From: Streptomyces aculeolatus
GTDB lineage: Bacteria > Actinomycetota > Actinomycetes > Streptomycetales > Streptomycetaceae
Assembly (NCBI RefSeq): GCF_020400605.1
Contig: NZ_JAINRD010000019.1
Span: forward strand, 1 to 64,000
Reading direction: 5' to 3'
Length of the DNA: 64,000 bases
In this document: piece by piece, positions 9,312-16,729 of the stretch
Numbering within the stretch: the stretch's first letter is position 1
Layout: each line of letters begins with the position of its first letter
Position numbers and translations under genes: made by a program
Notes under the pieces: model-generated
The model's input: the letters and a program-made list of their open reading frames with translations, nothing else
The model's database searches: none
Told to the model about the DNA's origin: nothing

Positions 9312-9342
9312 GCACTATACATAACACTGCTATGTATAGTGC
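9312..9342. promoter_or_regulatory. Perfect inverted repeat, probable TetR operator
   Basis: Arms GCACTATACATA (9312-9323) and TATGTATAGTGC (9331-9342) are exact complements separated by 7 bases. The AT-rich arms stand out in the surrounding GC-rich DNA. It sits between the divergent TetR and RidA starts, and the right arm ends 28 bases before the RidA ATG. Confidence 0.85.
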
Positions 9343-9370
9343 CGGGAGAGGCGCGAGGAAGGGGCCGTTC

Positions 9371-9778
9371 ATGTCCGTGACGCTGGTCAATCCCGAGGGG
9401 CTGCCGAAGCCCGAGGTCTACCGGCAGTTGTCGGTCGCCACCGGGTCGAGGCTCGTGTTCCTCGCGGGCCAGGTCGCCCGCGACGCCGAGGGCCTGCCCG
9501 TGGGCGAGGGCGACCTGGCCGCCCAGGTCGAGCAGAGCTATCTCAACGTCGCCACCGCCCTGGCCGGGGTCGGCGGCACCTTCGACGACGTGGCGAAGCT
9601 GACCGTCTACGTCGTCGACTGGAGCCCGGAGAAGATGCCGCTGCTGGGCGAGGGCGTGAACCGGGCGGCGGCGAAGCTCGGCGTGGACCCGGTCAAGCCG
9701 ATCACCCTGCTCGGGGTCGCGGCCCTGGGGGAGCCCGACCTGCTGGTCGAGGTCGAGGCGACGGCGGTGCTGGACTGA
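9371..9778 (+). CDS. RidA/YjgF/Rid family protein
   Basis: A 135-residue Rid-fold protein. Family landmarks are visible: L-V-F-L-A-G-Q-V-A-R-D, Q-V-E-Q-S-Y-L-N-V-A-T-A-L, V-A-K-L-T-V-Y-V-V-D and the C-terminal L-L-V-E-V-E-A-T-A-V-L. Rid proteins hydrolyse reactive enamine/imine intermediates; however the catalytic Arg of archetypal RidA (near residue 105) is not evident, so it may belong to another Rid subgroup. ATG 9371 was chosen over an in-frame ATG at 9332, which lies inside the operator; GGAAGG precedes the chosen start. Likely controlled by the divergent TetR. Confidence 0.9.
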   Translation: MSVTLVNPEGLPKPEVYRQLSVATGSRLVFLAGQVARDAEGLPVGEGDLAAQVEQSYLNVATALAGVGGTFDDVAKLTVYVVDWSPEKMPLLGEGVNRAAAKLGVDPVKPITLLGVAALGEPDLLVEVEATAVLD

Positions 9779-10016
9779 CGGGGCGACCGGCGGTCGCCTG
9801 GTGGGCGGCGGGCCGCCGTAGGCCTGCCGGCCGGGTGCGGAGCCCGGTGCGGGCCGGCTTCAGCGGCAGCCGCTGCGCGGCCGGCCGCCCGGGGCCACGC
9901 ACCTCCGGTCGCGCGCGGGAGGTCTCGTGGGCGCGGCGCAGCGTCTCGGCGCGGGCGTGCGCCAGTAGCGCCTGGTCTTGCCGGTCTTGCAACGGCGGGA
10001 GTTCCACGAGCCACAT
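9702..10016 (-). CDS. Possible small hypothetical protein
   Basis: An open frame of 104 codons starting M-W-L-V-E-L-P-P-L-Q-D-R-Q-D-Q-A-L-L-A-H-A-R-A-E. The first ~35 codons show the G/C third-position bias of real genes and a helical pattern, but the distal part is Pro/Arg-rich and overlaps the end of the RidA gene by 77 bases on the opposite strand. GTG at 10031 is an alternative start overlapping GAGGAGG. I do not recognise the family. If it is not a gene, the stretch 9799-10247 holds nothing else I can support. Confidence 0.35.
   Translation of the reverse strand: MWLVELPPLQDRQDQALLAHARAETLRRAHETSRARPEVRGPGRPAAQRLPLKPARTGLRTRPAGLRRPAAHQATAGRPVSPAPPSPRPRPAGRAPPGPRPRAG
9782..9798. terminator. 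Hairpin after the RidA gene
   Basis: Arms GGCGACC and GGTCGCC with a 3-base loop begin four bases after the RidA stop codon. No T run follows, so this is a candidate only. Confidence 0.45.
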
Positions 10017-10247
10017 GCCATCGGCGACCACCTCCTCGGCCCGCGCCGCTGCCCCGTGCGCCGACCGTGACTCCAGTGTGGTGGGGGAGCGGGTGAGCGG
10101 GACGATTCCGCGGGAAACGGCTGTGTGCGGGTGGGGCCGGTGGTAAAGGAGATCGGCGAGGCGCCGGCCGGGGTTGCGGACAGTATCTGACCGGAAGTCG
10201 TCCTACGGTCGGCTCGTCAGGCCGGCGGCAGTGGGGAGAGACGGCGG

Positions 10248-11549
10248 ATGGGTACGCGGACGATGACGTGGGCGCAGGCCAGCGCGCGGCGGCTGGCGCG
10301 CAGCGGGCTGGCGGCGCGGGTGGCGCCGGAGGGCGGCCGGGAAGCGGACGGCGGCTCCGCGGGCGGCAGTTCTCCCGACGCCGGCTCCCCGGGCGGCACC
10401 CGGGGCCCCGCCCCCGCGGACGGCGCTCCCGCGGACGGCGGCCCCGCCGGTGACCTGCCCGACGGCACCCCCGCCGCCGTCCTCCGTACCCTCTGCGGCG
10501 CCCAGGCCCAGGTGCTCTCCGCCGCCGAGCTGTCCGTCGGCATGCGCATCCCCGGCGCCACCCGCGCCGACGTGCGCCGCGCGCTGTGGGACGACCGCAC
10601 CGTGGTGAAGACCTTCGGCCCCCGCGGCACCATCCACCTGCTCCCCGCCGCCGACCTGCCGCTGTGGACCGGCGCCCTCGGCGCCCTGCCCGCCGGCTCC
10701 GGCAACGGCGGCGGCACCCTCGGCCTGCTCACCCGCGGCCAGGCCGACGCCGTCGTCGCCGCCGCGGCCGACGCCCTCGCCCACGCGGAGCTGACCGTCG
10801 ACGAGCTGACCGACGCCATCGCCGAACGCGCCGGGTCGTGGGCGGCGGACCCGGTGATGGAGGCGTTCCAGACGAAGTGGCCGCGCTGGCGTGCGGCCAC
10901 CGCGCTGGCCGCGCACCGCGGCGCGCTGTGCTTCGGCCCGAACCGCGGCCGGAAGGTCACGTACACGAGCCCGCAGCGCTGGCTGCCCGGCTTCACGCCC
11001 GCGGCCCCCGACGAGGCGCCCGGCGCGCTCCTGCGCCGCTACCTGTACGCCTACGGCCCCGCCACCCCGCAGGACTTCGCCCGCTGGCTCGCCGCCCCCG
11101 CCGGCTGGGCCCGCGACCTCTTCGCGGCGCGGGCGAAGGCGGCCGAGATCGAGCCGGTGGAGCTGGCCGGGGTGCCGTCGTGGGTGGTGGCCGGGGACGT
11201 GGCGGCGCCGGCCGAACCGCCGCGCGGGGTGCGGCTGCTGCCGTACTTCGACGCGTACGGGATCGCCTGCCGCCCCCGCGAACTCCTCTTCCCCGGGCGG
11301 GCCTACGAGCGCGCCCTCGCCGGCGGCCAGGCGGGCAACTTCCCGGTGCTGCTGGTCGACGGCGAGGCCGCGGGCGTCTGGCACCAGCGCCGCTCGGGCC
11401 GCCGGATCACCGTCACCGTCGAACCGCTCGACCGCCTGCCGGCGCCGCGCAGGCGGGAGCTGGAGGCCGAGGTGGCGCGGCTGGGGGAGATCATGGAGGG
11501 CCGGGCGGAGCTGACGGTGGGCCGGGTGGAGGTGGGCCCCCACGCCTAG
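10248..11549 (+). CDS. Winged-helix protein of the AlkZ/YcaQ (HTH_42) family
   Basis: A 433-residue protein matching the family of winged-helix DNA glycosylases that excise alkylated bases or unhook crosslinks. The Q-x-Q catalytic signature is visible (Gln86-Ala-Gln88 in C-G-A-Q-A-Q-V-L-S-A), followed by T-F-G-P-R-G-T-I-H-L-L-P, R-K-V-T-Y-T-S-P-Q-R-W and the C-terminal L-P-Y-F-D-A-Y. Residues about 27-75 are a Gly/Ala/Pro/Asp-rich insertion that most relatives lack. ATG 10248 follows GGGGAGAG. It stands alone between the RidA locus and the IHF-like gene. Actual glycosylase activity versus a purely DNA-binding role cannot be decided from sequence. Confidence 0.82.
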   Translation: MGTRTMTWAQASARRLARSGLAARVAPEGGREADGGSAGGSSPDAGSPGGTRGPAPADGAPADGGPAGDLPDGTPAAVLRTLCGAQAQVLSAAELSVGMRIPGATRADVRRALWDDRTVVKTFGPRGTIHLLPAADLPLWTGALGALPAGSGNGGGTLGLLTRGQADAVVAAAADALAHAELTVDELTDAIAERAGSWAADPVMEAFQTKWPRWRAATALAAHRGALCFGPNRGRKVTYTSPQRWLPGFTPAAPDEAPGALLRRYLYAYGPATPQDFARWLAAPAGWARDLFAARAKAAEIEPVELAGVPSWVVAGDVAAPAEPPRGVRLLPYFDAYGIACRPRELLFPGRAYERALAGGQAGNFPVLLVDGEAAGVWHQRRSGRRITVTVEPLDRLPAPRRRELEAEVARLGEIMEGRAELTVGRVEVGPHA

Positions 11550-11625
11550 GGCTGTCCGGGAACCCGCGCGGGCCGGCGGCGCCACGCCGGCCCTGCCCCC
11601 TGGACCTCCCGCACCCGGCGGGAGG

Positions 11626-11955
11626 TCAGCTCCGGACCGCCGCGCCGATCAGCTCGCGCTGCACCGGCGCCAGGCTGCGGAGCCTGCGGGTGTCGGACAG
11701 GCCCAGCCTCGCCATCAGCTTCGCCGTCTGCGCCGGCCCCACCCCCGGCAGCGCCAGCAGGAAGTCCTTCGCCAGCATGTCCCCGGCCAGGGCGTCCCGC
11801 GCCGCGCGCTCCAGCGCCTGTACGCAGTCGACCTCCCCGTTCTTGATCGCCCGGACCAGCGCGGTCCGGGCCCGCTGGGCCTCAAGTGCCTGGTCCAAGG
11901 CGCGCGCACACTCCACCGGACTGCGCTGTCCCGGGATCTTCTTCATCGGCCCCAT
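11626..11955 (-). CDS. Actinobacterial integration host factor-like protein
   Basis: A 109-residue nucleoid-associated protein of the mIHF/sIHF type. The C-terminal half has the diagnostic helix-two-turn-helix block L-L-A-L-P-G-V-G-x-A-Q-T-A-K-L-M-A-R-L-G-L-S-D-T-R-R-L-R-S-L, which in sIHF contacts DNA. ATG 11955 lies 8 bases after AGGGGAG and gives the usual family length; an upstream ATG would add 24 unlikely residues. The housekeeping sIHF gene is normally beside gmk/rpoZ, which are absent here, so this is probably a paralogue. It diverges from the Rrf2 gene across a 219-bp gap. Confidence 0.85.
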   Translation of the reverse strand: MGPMKKIPGQRSPVECARALDQALEAQRARTALVRAIKNGEVDCVQALERAARDALAGDMLAKDFLLALPGVGPAQTAKLMARLGLSDTRRLRSLAPVQRELIGAAVRS

Positions 11956-12149
11956 CCGAGCTACTCCCCTCTCGCTGCTGCGACTTGAGGAGAACAGTAG
12001 CCGGAGTATCCGGATTTGATCCGCCATTTGAGTGTGTGCCGCTAAAGTCAGTTGTGCTGAAAAGTAACCGACTTGGGCGCTTAGTCGCGATGTCCGACGG
12101 TGTGCTGTACCTATCCACTGCTCCGCAGTTCTCCTGCTTGCGTTGGTAA

Positions 12150-12172
12150 TCCTGGAGCTTTAATATCCAGAA
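12150..12172. promoter_or_regulatory. Imperfect operator upstream of the Rrf2 gene
   Basis: Half-sites TCCTGGAG and ATCCAGAA are separated by 7 bases and end two bases before the Rrf2 ATG. The right half and spacer tail (AATATCCAGAA) are identical to the operator at 12699-12721, with the same 7-base spacing, so the Rrf2 protein probably represses itself here. Confidence 0.75.
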
Positions 12173-12174
12173 TC

Positions 12175-12654
12175 ATGAGGATGACCGAGGGCGTCGAGTG
12201 GGCGCTGCACAGCTGCCTGAACCTGGCGTGGGCGGGCCCCGACCGCCCGGTGACGGCGGCCCGCCTCGCGGCGTACCACGAACTCCCCGCCCCGTACCTC
12301 AACAAGCAGCTCCAGGCCCTCGTCCGCGCCGGCATCGTCGCCTCCGCGTCCGGACCGCGCGGCGGCTTCCGGCTCGTCCGGCCGCTCGCGCAGATCACGC
12401 TGATGGACGTCGTCGCCGCCATCGAGGGCTCCGACGAGGCGTTCCGCTGCACGGAGATCCGGCAGCAGGGGCCCGGCGGCGGCGCGCCCGCGAGCTACCG
12501 GCTGCCGTGCGCCTTCGCGCACGCGATGGCGCGCGCCGAGCTGGCGTGGCGCCGGGAGCTGGCCGGGCAGACGCTGGAGGACGTCCGGGAGCAGGCGGAG
12601 GCGCAGGCGCCCGCCGCGCCCGAGCGGCTGCGGCGCTGGCTCGCGAACGGCTGA
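12175..12654 (+). CDS. Rrf2 family transcriptional regulator
   Basis: A 159-residue winged-helix regulator. Residues 1-80 carry the Rrf2 pattern: E-W-A-L-H-S-C-L-N-L, L-P-A-P-Y-L-N-K-Q-L-Q-A-L-V-R-A-G and S-A-S-G-P-R-G-G-F-R-L-V-R. Cys residues occur at C-T-E and L-P-C but do not form the spacing of iron-sulfur IscR/NsrR proteins, so a non-cluster sensor is likelier. ATG 12175 (or 12181) directly follows the putative operator. The next gene on the same strand encodes an MFS exporter whose start codon lies within a second copy of the operator. Confidence 0.9.
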   Translation: MRMTEGVEWALHSCLNLAWAGPDRPVTAARLAAYHELPAPYLNKQLQALVRAGIVASASGPRGGFRLVRPLAQITLMDVVAAIEGSDEAFRCTEIRQQGPGGGAPASYRLPCAFAHAMARAELAWRRELAGQTLEDVREQAEAQAPAAPERLRRWLANG

Positions 12655-12698
12655 CGGACTTTTCGGATACGGACCGGCGGTGCCGGAGCAGGGAGTAA

Positions 12699-12721
12699 TT
12701 CTGGATGTCGAATATCCAGAA
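12699..12721. promoter_or_regulatory. Perfect operator over the MFS start codon
   Basis: Arms TTCTGGAT (12699-12706) and ATCCAGAA (12714-12721) are exact complements with a 7-base spacer. The MFS ATG (12705) is inside the site, so binding could block initiation of transcription or elongation. It matches the site before the Rrf2 gene. Confidence 0.82.
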
Positions 12722-14006
12722 CAATCGGACCGGGGCGGCGGGGGCCGCCGCGGCGCCGCGGGCGCCCGCGCGCTCCGCCGTCCGTGGCCGGCTCGCCGTC
12801 GCCGCGGTCACGCTCGGGATCTTCACCGTGATGACCGCGGAGCTGCTGCCCGTCGGACTGCTCACCCCGGTCGGCCGTGACCTGGACGTCTCCGCGGGCA
12901 CCGCCGGCCTCATGGTCACCGTCCCCGGCCTGGTCGCCGCCGTCTCCGCCCCGCTGCTCACGGTGGCCGCAGGCCGCGCCGACCGGCGCCTGGTGCTGGC
13001 CGGGCTGATGGCCCTGGTCGTCGCCGCGCACGCGGCCTCCGCGCTCGCCGGGCACTTCGCCGTCGTGCTCGCCGCCCGCGTGCTGCTGGGCGTGAGCATC
13101 GGCGGCTTCTGGGCGTTCGCCGGCGGGCTCGCGCTGCGGCTCGTACCGGAACGCGAGGTGCCGCGGGCCACTGCCGTCATCTTCGGCGGCGTCTCGGCCG
13201 CCTCCGTACTCGGCGTCCCGGCCGGCACGCTCACCGGCGAACTCGGCGGCTGGCGCGTCGCCTTCGCCCTCGTGGGCGCGCTGGCCCTGGCCGTGCTCGC
13301 CGCCCTGGTGCTGCTGCTCCCGCGGCTGCCCGCCGAGCGCGGGCTGCGCCCCGCCGACCTCGTCCGGCTGCCGCGGGAGAGCCCGGCGGTACGGGCCGGC
13401 CTGGCGCTGACGGTGCTCCTCGTCACCGGGCACTTCCTCGCGTACACCTTCGTCCGGCCCGTCCTCCAGGAGCGCTACGGCGTCGGGGACGGCCTCGTCG
13501 GCGTCCTGCTGCTCGGCTCCGGGGCCGCCGGGCTGGCCGGCAACTTCCTGGCCGGCGCGGCCGCCGCCCGCAACCCGCGGCGGACCGTGCTCACCCTCGC
13601 CGCCGGGCTCGCCGCCGCGCTGGCGGCCCCGGCGCTGCTGCCCGCGCTGCCCGACCCGGTCGGCCCGGCAGCCGGCGGGGGAGCGGTGCCCGGCGTGCTG
13701 CTGCTCGCCGGCTGGGGGCTGGCGTACGGGGGCGTCTCGGTCGGCCTGCAGTCGTGGTTCCTGGCCGCGGCGCCGCACGCGGCGGAGGCGGCCACCTCGC
13801 TGTACGTCGCCGCCTTCTGCCTCTCCATCGCCGCGGGGGCGGCGCTCGGGGGCGTGCTCGTCGACACGGTCGCGCTGGGGGCGGCGCCCGCGGCGGGGGC
13901 GGTACTCACCCTGGCGGCGGTAGTCCTGTGCACCCGTACGACCCGAATACCGCCCGCCGCCGCCCGCGCCGCCAACCCGGCCGCCGCGCCGCCCGGCACG
14001 CCGTGA
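12705..14006 (+). CDS. MFS transporter, DHA1 (AraJ/sugar-efflux-like)
   Basis: A 433-residue, roughly 12-helix major facilitator. The N-terminal M-T-A-E-L-L-P-V-G-L-L-T-P helix, A-A-G-R-A-D-R-R-L-V between helices 2 and 3 and A-R-V-L-L-G-V-S-I-G-G-F-W are characteristic of the DHA1/AraJ group that exports sugars or small drugs by proton antiport. It lies 50 bp past the Rrf2 gene and is followed at 65 bp by a RidA gene on the same strand, so the three probably form one regulated unit. The substrate cannot be predicted. The C-terminus ends in an Ala/Pro-rich tail. Confidence 0.9.
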   Translation: MSNIQNNRTGAAGAAAAPRAPARSAVRGRLAVAAVTLGIFTVMTAELLPVGLLTPVGRDLDVSAGTAGLMVTVPGLVAAVSAPLLTVAAGRADRRLVLAGLMALVVAAHAASALAGHFAVVLAARVLLGVSIGGFWAFAGGLALRLVPEREVPRATAVIFGGVSAASVLGVPAGTLTGELGGWRVAFALVGALALAVLAALVLLLPRLPAERGLRPADLVRLPRESPAVRAGLALTVLLVTGHFLAYTFVRPVLQERYGVGDGLVGVLLLGSGAAGLAGNFLAGAAAARNPRRTVLTLAAGLAAALAAPALLPALPDPVGPAAGGGAVPGVLLLAGWGLAYGGVSVGLQSWFLAAAPHAAEAATSLYVAAFCLSIAAGAALGGVLVDTVALGAAPAAGAVLTLAAVVLCTRTTRIPPAAARAANPAAAPPGTP

Positions 14007-14071
14007 CCCCGCCCGGCAGCGTCCCCGGTCCCCGCACCCGCCCCGAATTCACCCGAAAGGAAATACCCGCC

Positions 14072-14515
14072 ATGACACGCACACTCCTCAACCCCCCGCA
14101 GCTCCACGACCCGACCGGATACGGCTACAGCCACGTCGCCGCCGCGCCCGGCGAGCCGGTCTTCGTCGCCGGCCAGTACGCCTCCGACCCGACCGGAGCC
14201 GTCGTGTCCGCCGACTTCGCCACCCAGGTCGAGCAGTCCTTCGCCAACCTCCGCACCGCACTGGCGGCGGCCGGGCTCGGCGTGGAGGACGTGGTGCGCC
14301 TCGGCACGTACGTCGTCGGCCACGACCACGAGCGGCTGGAGACCGTCCTCGCCGCGCTGCACCGGGTGTGGGGCGACTCGCTGCCCGCGCAGACGCTCGT
14401 CGGGGTGGCGGCGCTGGCGCTGCCGGAGATGCTCTTCGAGGTGGACGCGGTGGCCGTACGAGCCGTACCGGCGGCGGAGACCTCCGCACCTCAGGTGCCC
14501 GCCGGTCCCCGCTGA
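14072..14515 (+). CDS. RidA/YjgF/Rid family protein
   Basis: A 147-residue Rid-fold protein with P-V-F-V-A-G-Q-Y-A-S-D, Q-V-E-Q-S-F-A-N-L-R-T-A-L-A-A-A-G and P-A-Q-T-L-V-G-V-A-A-L-A-L-P-E-M-L-F-E-V-D-A-V-A. It lacks the usual R-x-x-x-x-x-x-L-P catalytic Arg pattern, so enamine deaminase activity is uncertain. ATG 14072 follows GAAAGGAAA. It is the second of three Rid genes in nine kilobases and is placed directly after an MFS exporter, which suggests that the pair handles a reactive metabolite. Co-transcription with Rrf2 and MFS is inferred from spacing. Confidence 0.9.
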   Translation: MTRTLLNPPQLHDPTGYGYSHVAAAPGEPVFVAGQYASDPTGAVVSADFATQVEQSFANLRTALAAAGLGVEDVVRLGTYVVGHDHERLETVLAALHRVWGDSLPAQTLVGVAALALPEMLFEVDAVAVRAVPAAETSAPQVPAGPR

Positions 14516-14616
14516 CGCGGCGCGTCCGCTCCCCCGGCGCCCGGGACGGGAGGCCGCCCGTGTTCAATGGAGGGTGCGGCGTCGCTCCGCCACGGACGCC
14601 GGGAAGGAGCAACTAC

Positions 14617-15990
14617 ATGGCCACCGCAGCCACCGCAGCCGGCCGCAGCCGGACCGACCTGGTCGAGGGTCTGATGGCCCGCTTCCCGAACGTGCCCAGA
14701 GAAGCCGTCATCAAGGAAGACCTGCTGCGCGGCGGGATGGCCTTCGACGACTCCGCGCTCAGCGGCGCGGGCGAGGACGGCAGCGGCGAGGTGAAGCCGA
14801 AGTCGTACTTCATCTTCTCCTTCGACCACGGCACGCTCCCCGAGCTGGGCGCCGCCGCCCTGAACCGCCCGCCGGAGGAGGTCGTCCTCACCGGCGGCCC
14901 GTACGACCTGCGCCGCACCGTCGTCTCCGTACGGGTCAACCCCTCGTCCCCGTACCGCGTGAAGCCCGGTGACGACGGCGCCCTCGGCCTCTACCTCGAC
15001 GGTGTCCGCATCGCCGACGTCGGCCTGCCGCCGATGCCGGACTACTACCGGCACAAGCTCGCCAACGGGAAGTCGGTGATGGAGGTCGCACCCACCATCC
15101 AGTGGGGCTACCTGATCTACCTCACGGTCTTCCGCGTCTGCCAGTACTTCGGCGCCAAGGAGGAGTGCCAGTACTGCGACATCAACCACAACTGGCGCCA
15201 GCACAAGGCCGCCGGCCGCCCCTACACGGGCGTGAAGCCGGTGGAGGAGGTGCTGGAGGCGCTGGAGATCATCGACCGGTACGACACCGCGAAGACCTCC
15301 ACCGCGTACACCCTGACCGGCGGCGCCGTCACCCGCCACATCGGCGGCAAGGACGAGGCCGACTTCTACGGCCAGTACGCCAAGGCCATCGAGGAGCGCT
15401 TCCCGGGCCGCTGGATCGGCAAGGTCGTCGCCCAGGCGCTGCCGAAGGCCGACGTGCAGCGCTTCCGCGACTACGGCGCGCAGATCTACCACCCCAACTT
15501 CGAGGTGTGGGACCGCCGGCTGTTCGAGCTGTACTGCCCAGGCAAGGAGCGCTACGTCGGGCGCGACGAGTGGCACCGCCGCATCCTGGACTCCGCGGAG
15601 GTCTTCGGGCCCTCGAACGTCATCCCCAACTTCGTCGCGGGCGTGGAGATGGCCGAGCCGTTCGGCTTCACGACGGTCGACGAGGCCATCGCGTCCACGC
15701 GCGAAGGGCTGGACTTCTTCATGTCGCACGGGGTCGTGCCGCGGTTCACCACCTGGTGCCCGGAGCCGACGACGCCGCTGGGCAAGGCCAACCCCGAGGG
15801 CGCGCCGCTGGAATACCACATCCGGCTGCTGGAGACGTACCAGGACGCGCTGGACAGCCACGGGCTGTCGTCCCCGCCCGGGTACGGGCCGCCCGGGGCG
15901 GGCCGCGCGGTGTTCTCCGTCAGCTCCTTCATGGACTCGATGCCGCTGCCCGACGACGCCTCGGAGGCCGCCGTCCCGGCCCGCACCTGA
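14617..15990 (+). CDS. Radical SAM protein with CX8CX2C cluster motif
   Basis: A 457-residue protein. The likely iron-sulfur cluster ligands are Cys175, Cys184 and Cys187 (C-Q-Y-F-G-A-K-E-E-C-Q-Y-C), a CX8CX2C spacing instead of the classic CX3CX2C. Downstream features fit a radical SAM barrel: T-L-T-G-G-A-V-T as the GGE-like SAM-amino contact, Y-H-P-N-F-E-V-W and a late V-P-R-F-T-T-W-C-P segment. The N-terminal 150 residues are a separate domain. ATG 14617 follows GGAAGGAG. No precursor peptide is nearby, and the reaction is unknown; the BioB/HydE/MqnC-like layout is suggestive only. A SAM methyltransferase follows. Confidence 0.8.
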   Translation: MATAATAAGRSRTDLVEGLMARFPNVPREAVIKEDLLRGGMAFDDSALSGAGEDGSGEVKPKSYFIFSFDHGTLPELGAAALNRPPEEVVLTGGPYDLRRTVVSVRVNPSSPYRVKPGDDGALGLYLDGVRIADVGLPPMPDYYRHKLANGKSVMEVAPTIQWGYLIYLTVFRVCQYFGAKEECQYCDINHNWRQHKAAGRPYTGVKPVEEVLEALEIIDRYDTAKTSTAYTLTGGAVTRHIGGKDEADFYGQYAKAIEERFPGRWIGKVVAQALPKADVQRFRDYGAQIYHPNFEVWDRRLFELYCPGKERYVGRDEWHRRILDSAEVFGPSNVIPNFVAGVEMAEPFGFTTVDEAIASTREGLDFFMSHGVVPRFTTWCPEPTTPLGKANPEGAPLEYHIRLLETYQDALDSHGLSSPPGYGPPGAGRAVFSVSSFMDSMPLPDDASEAAVPART

Positions 15991-16021
15991 ACGCGCCCGG
16001 CCGCATGGGATCCTGACCGGC

Positions 16022-16675
16022 ATGAGCGACTCGGGGAACGACGCGCGCGCGGCGGTGCGCGCCAGCTACGACGCCGTGGCGGAGTCGTACCTGGCCACCA
16101 TCGGCGGCGAGCTGGCGCACAAGCCGCTGGACCGGGCGCTGCTCGCGGCGCTCCTGGAGCAGGCCGCGGACGGCGCGCCGGTCGCGGACCTGGGCTGCGG
16201 GCCCGGCCACGTCACGGGGTGGCTCGCGGAGCGGGGGGTGCGGGCGGTCGGGGTCGACCTGTCGCCGGGCATGATCGCCCTCGCCCGGCGGGAGCACCCC
16301 GCGGCGGAGTTCCGCGAGGGCGACCTGCTGCGGCTGCCGGCCGCGGACGGCGAGTTCGGTGCGGCGGTCGCGCTGTACTCCGTCATCCACCTGGAGCCGG
16401 CCGAGCTGGCGCCCGCGTTCGCCGAGGCGCGGCGCGTGCTGCGGCCGGGCGGGCGGCTGCTGGTCGCGTTCCACGCGGGCACCGAGGTGCGGCACCTGGA
16501 CGACTGGTGGGGGCACCCGGTGGACGTGGACTTCCGCTTCCTGGAGCCGTCGGCGGTCGCCGTCCTGCTCCGGGCGGCCGGCTTCGACGTCGAGGCCACG
16601 CTGGAGCGCGCCCACTACCCCGGGGAACCGGAGACGACGCGCGCGTACGTCCTCGCGCGCCGGCCGGAGGAGTAG
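16022..16675 (+). CDS. Class I SAM-dependent methyltransferase
   Basis: A 217-residue methyltransferase. Motif I is V-A-D-L-G-C-G-P-G-H-V-T (about residues 54-65); the acidic loop end V-D-L-S-P-G-M, motif E-G-D-L-L-R-L-P and post-motif L-R-P-G-G-R-L-L-V-A-F all match the Methyltransf_11/25 fold. ATG 16022 is used; the radical SAM gene stops 31 bp upstream. The family methylates diverse small molecules, and nothing here specifies the substrate. The pairing with a radical SAM gene hints at shared metabolism but is not proof. Confidence 0.9.
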   Translation: MSDSGNDARAAVRASYDAVAESYLATIGGELAHKPLDRALLAALLEQAADGAPVADLGCGPGHVTGWLAERGVRAVGVDLSPGMIALARREHPAAEFREGDLLRLPAADGEFGAAVALYSVIHLEPAELAPAFAEARRVLRPGGRLLVAFHAGTEVRHLDDWWGHPVDVDFRFLEPSAVAVLLRAAGFDVEATLERAHYPGEPETTRAYVLARRPEE

Positions 16676-16691
16676 GGCCCGGCCGGCGCGC

Positions 16692-16722
16692 TTGTCCTGA
16701 CGTCGGCGTCAACGTCTAACGT
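16692..16722 (+). promoter_or_regulatory. MerR-type promoter with 19-bp spacer
   Basis: A -35-like TTGTCC (16692-16697) and a -10-like TAACGT (16717-16722) are separated by 19 bp. The spacer contains the dyad TGACG-N4-CGTCA. An overlong 19-bp spacer with a centred dyad is the hallmark of promoters twisted open by MerR proteins. The -10 ends 7 bases before the MerR ATG, so the transcript is probably leaderless. Confidence 0.7.
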
Positions 16723-16729
16723 CGGCCGT

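Noticed and set aside
12175..16675. RiPP or other natural-product cluster around the radical SAM gene
   Set aside because: No precursor-like small gene, no cyclase, no RRE domain and no synthetase between 12 and 17 kb.
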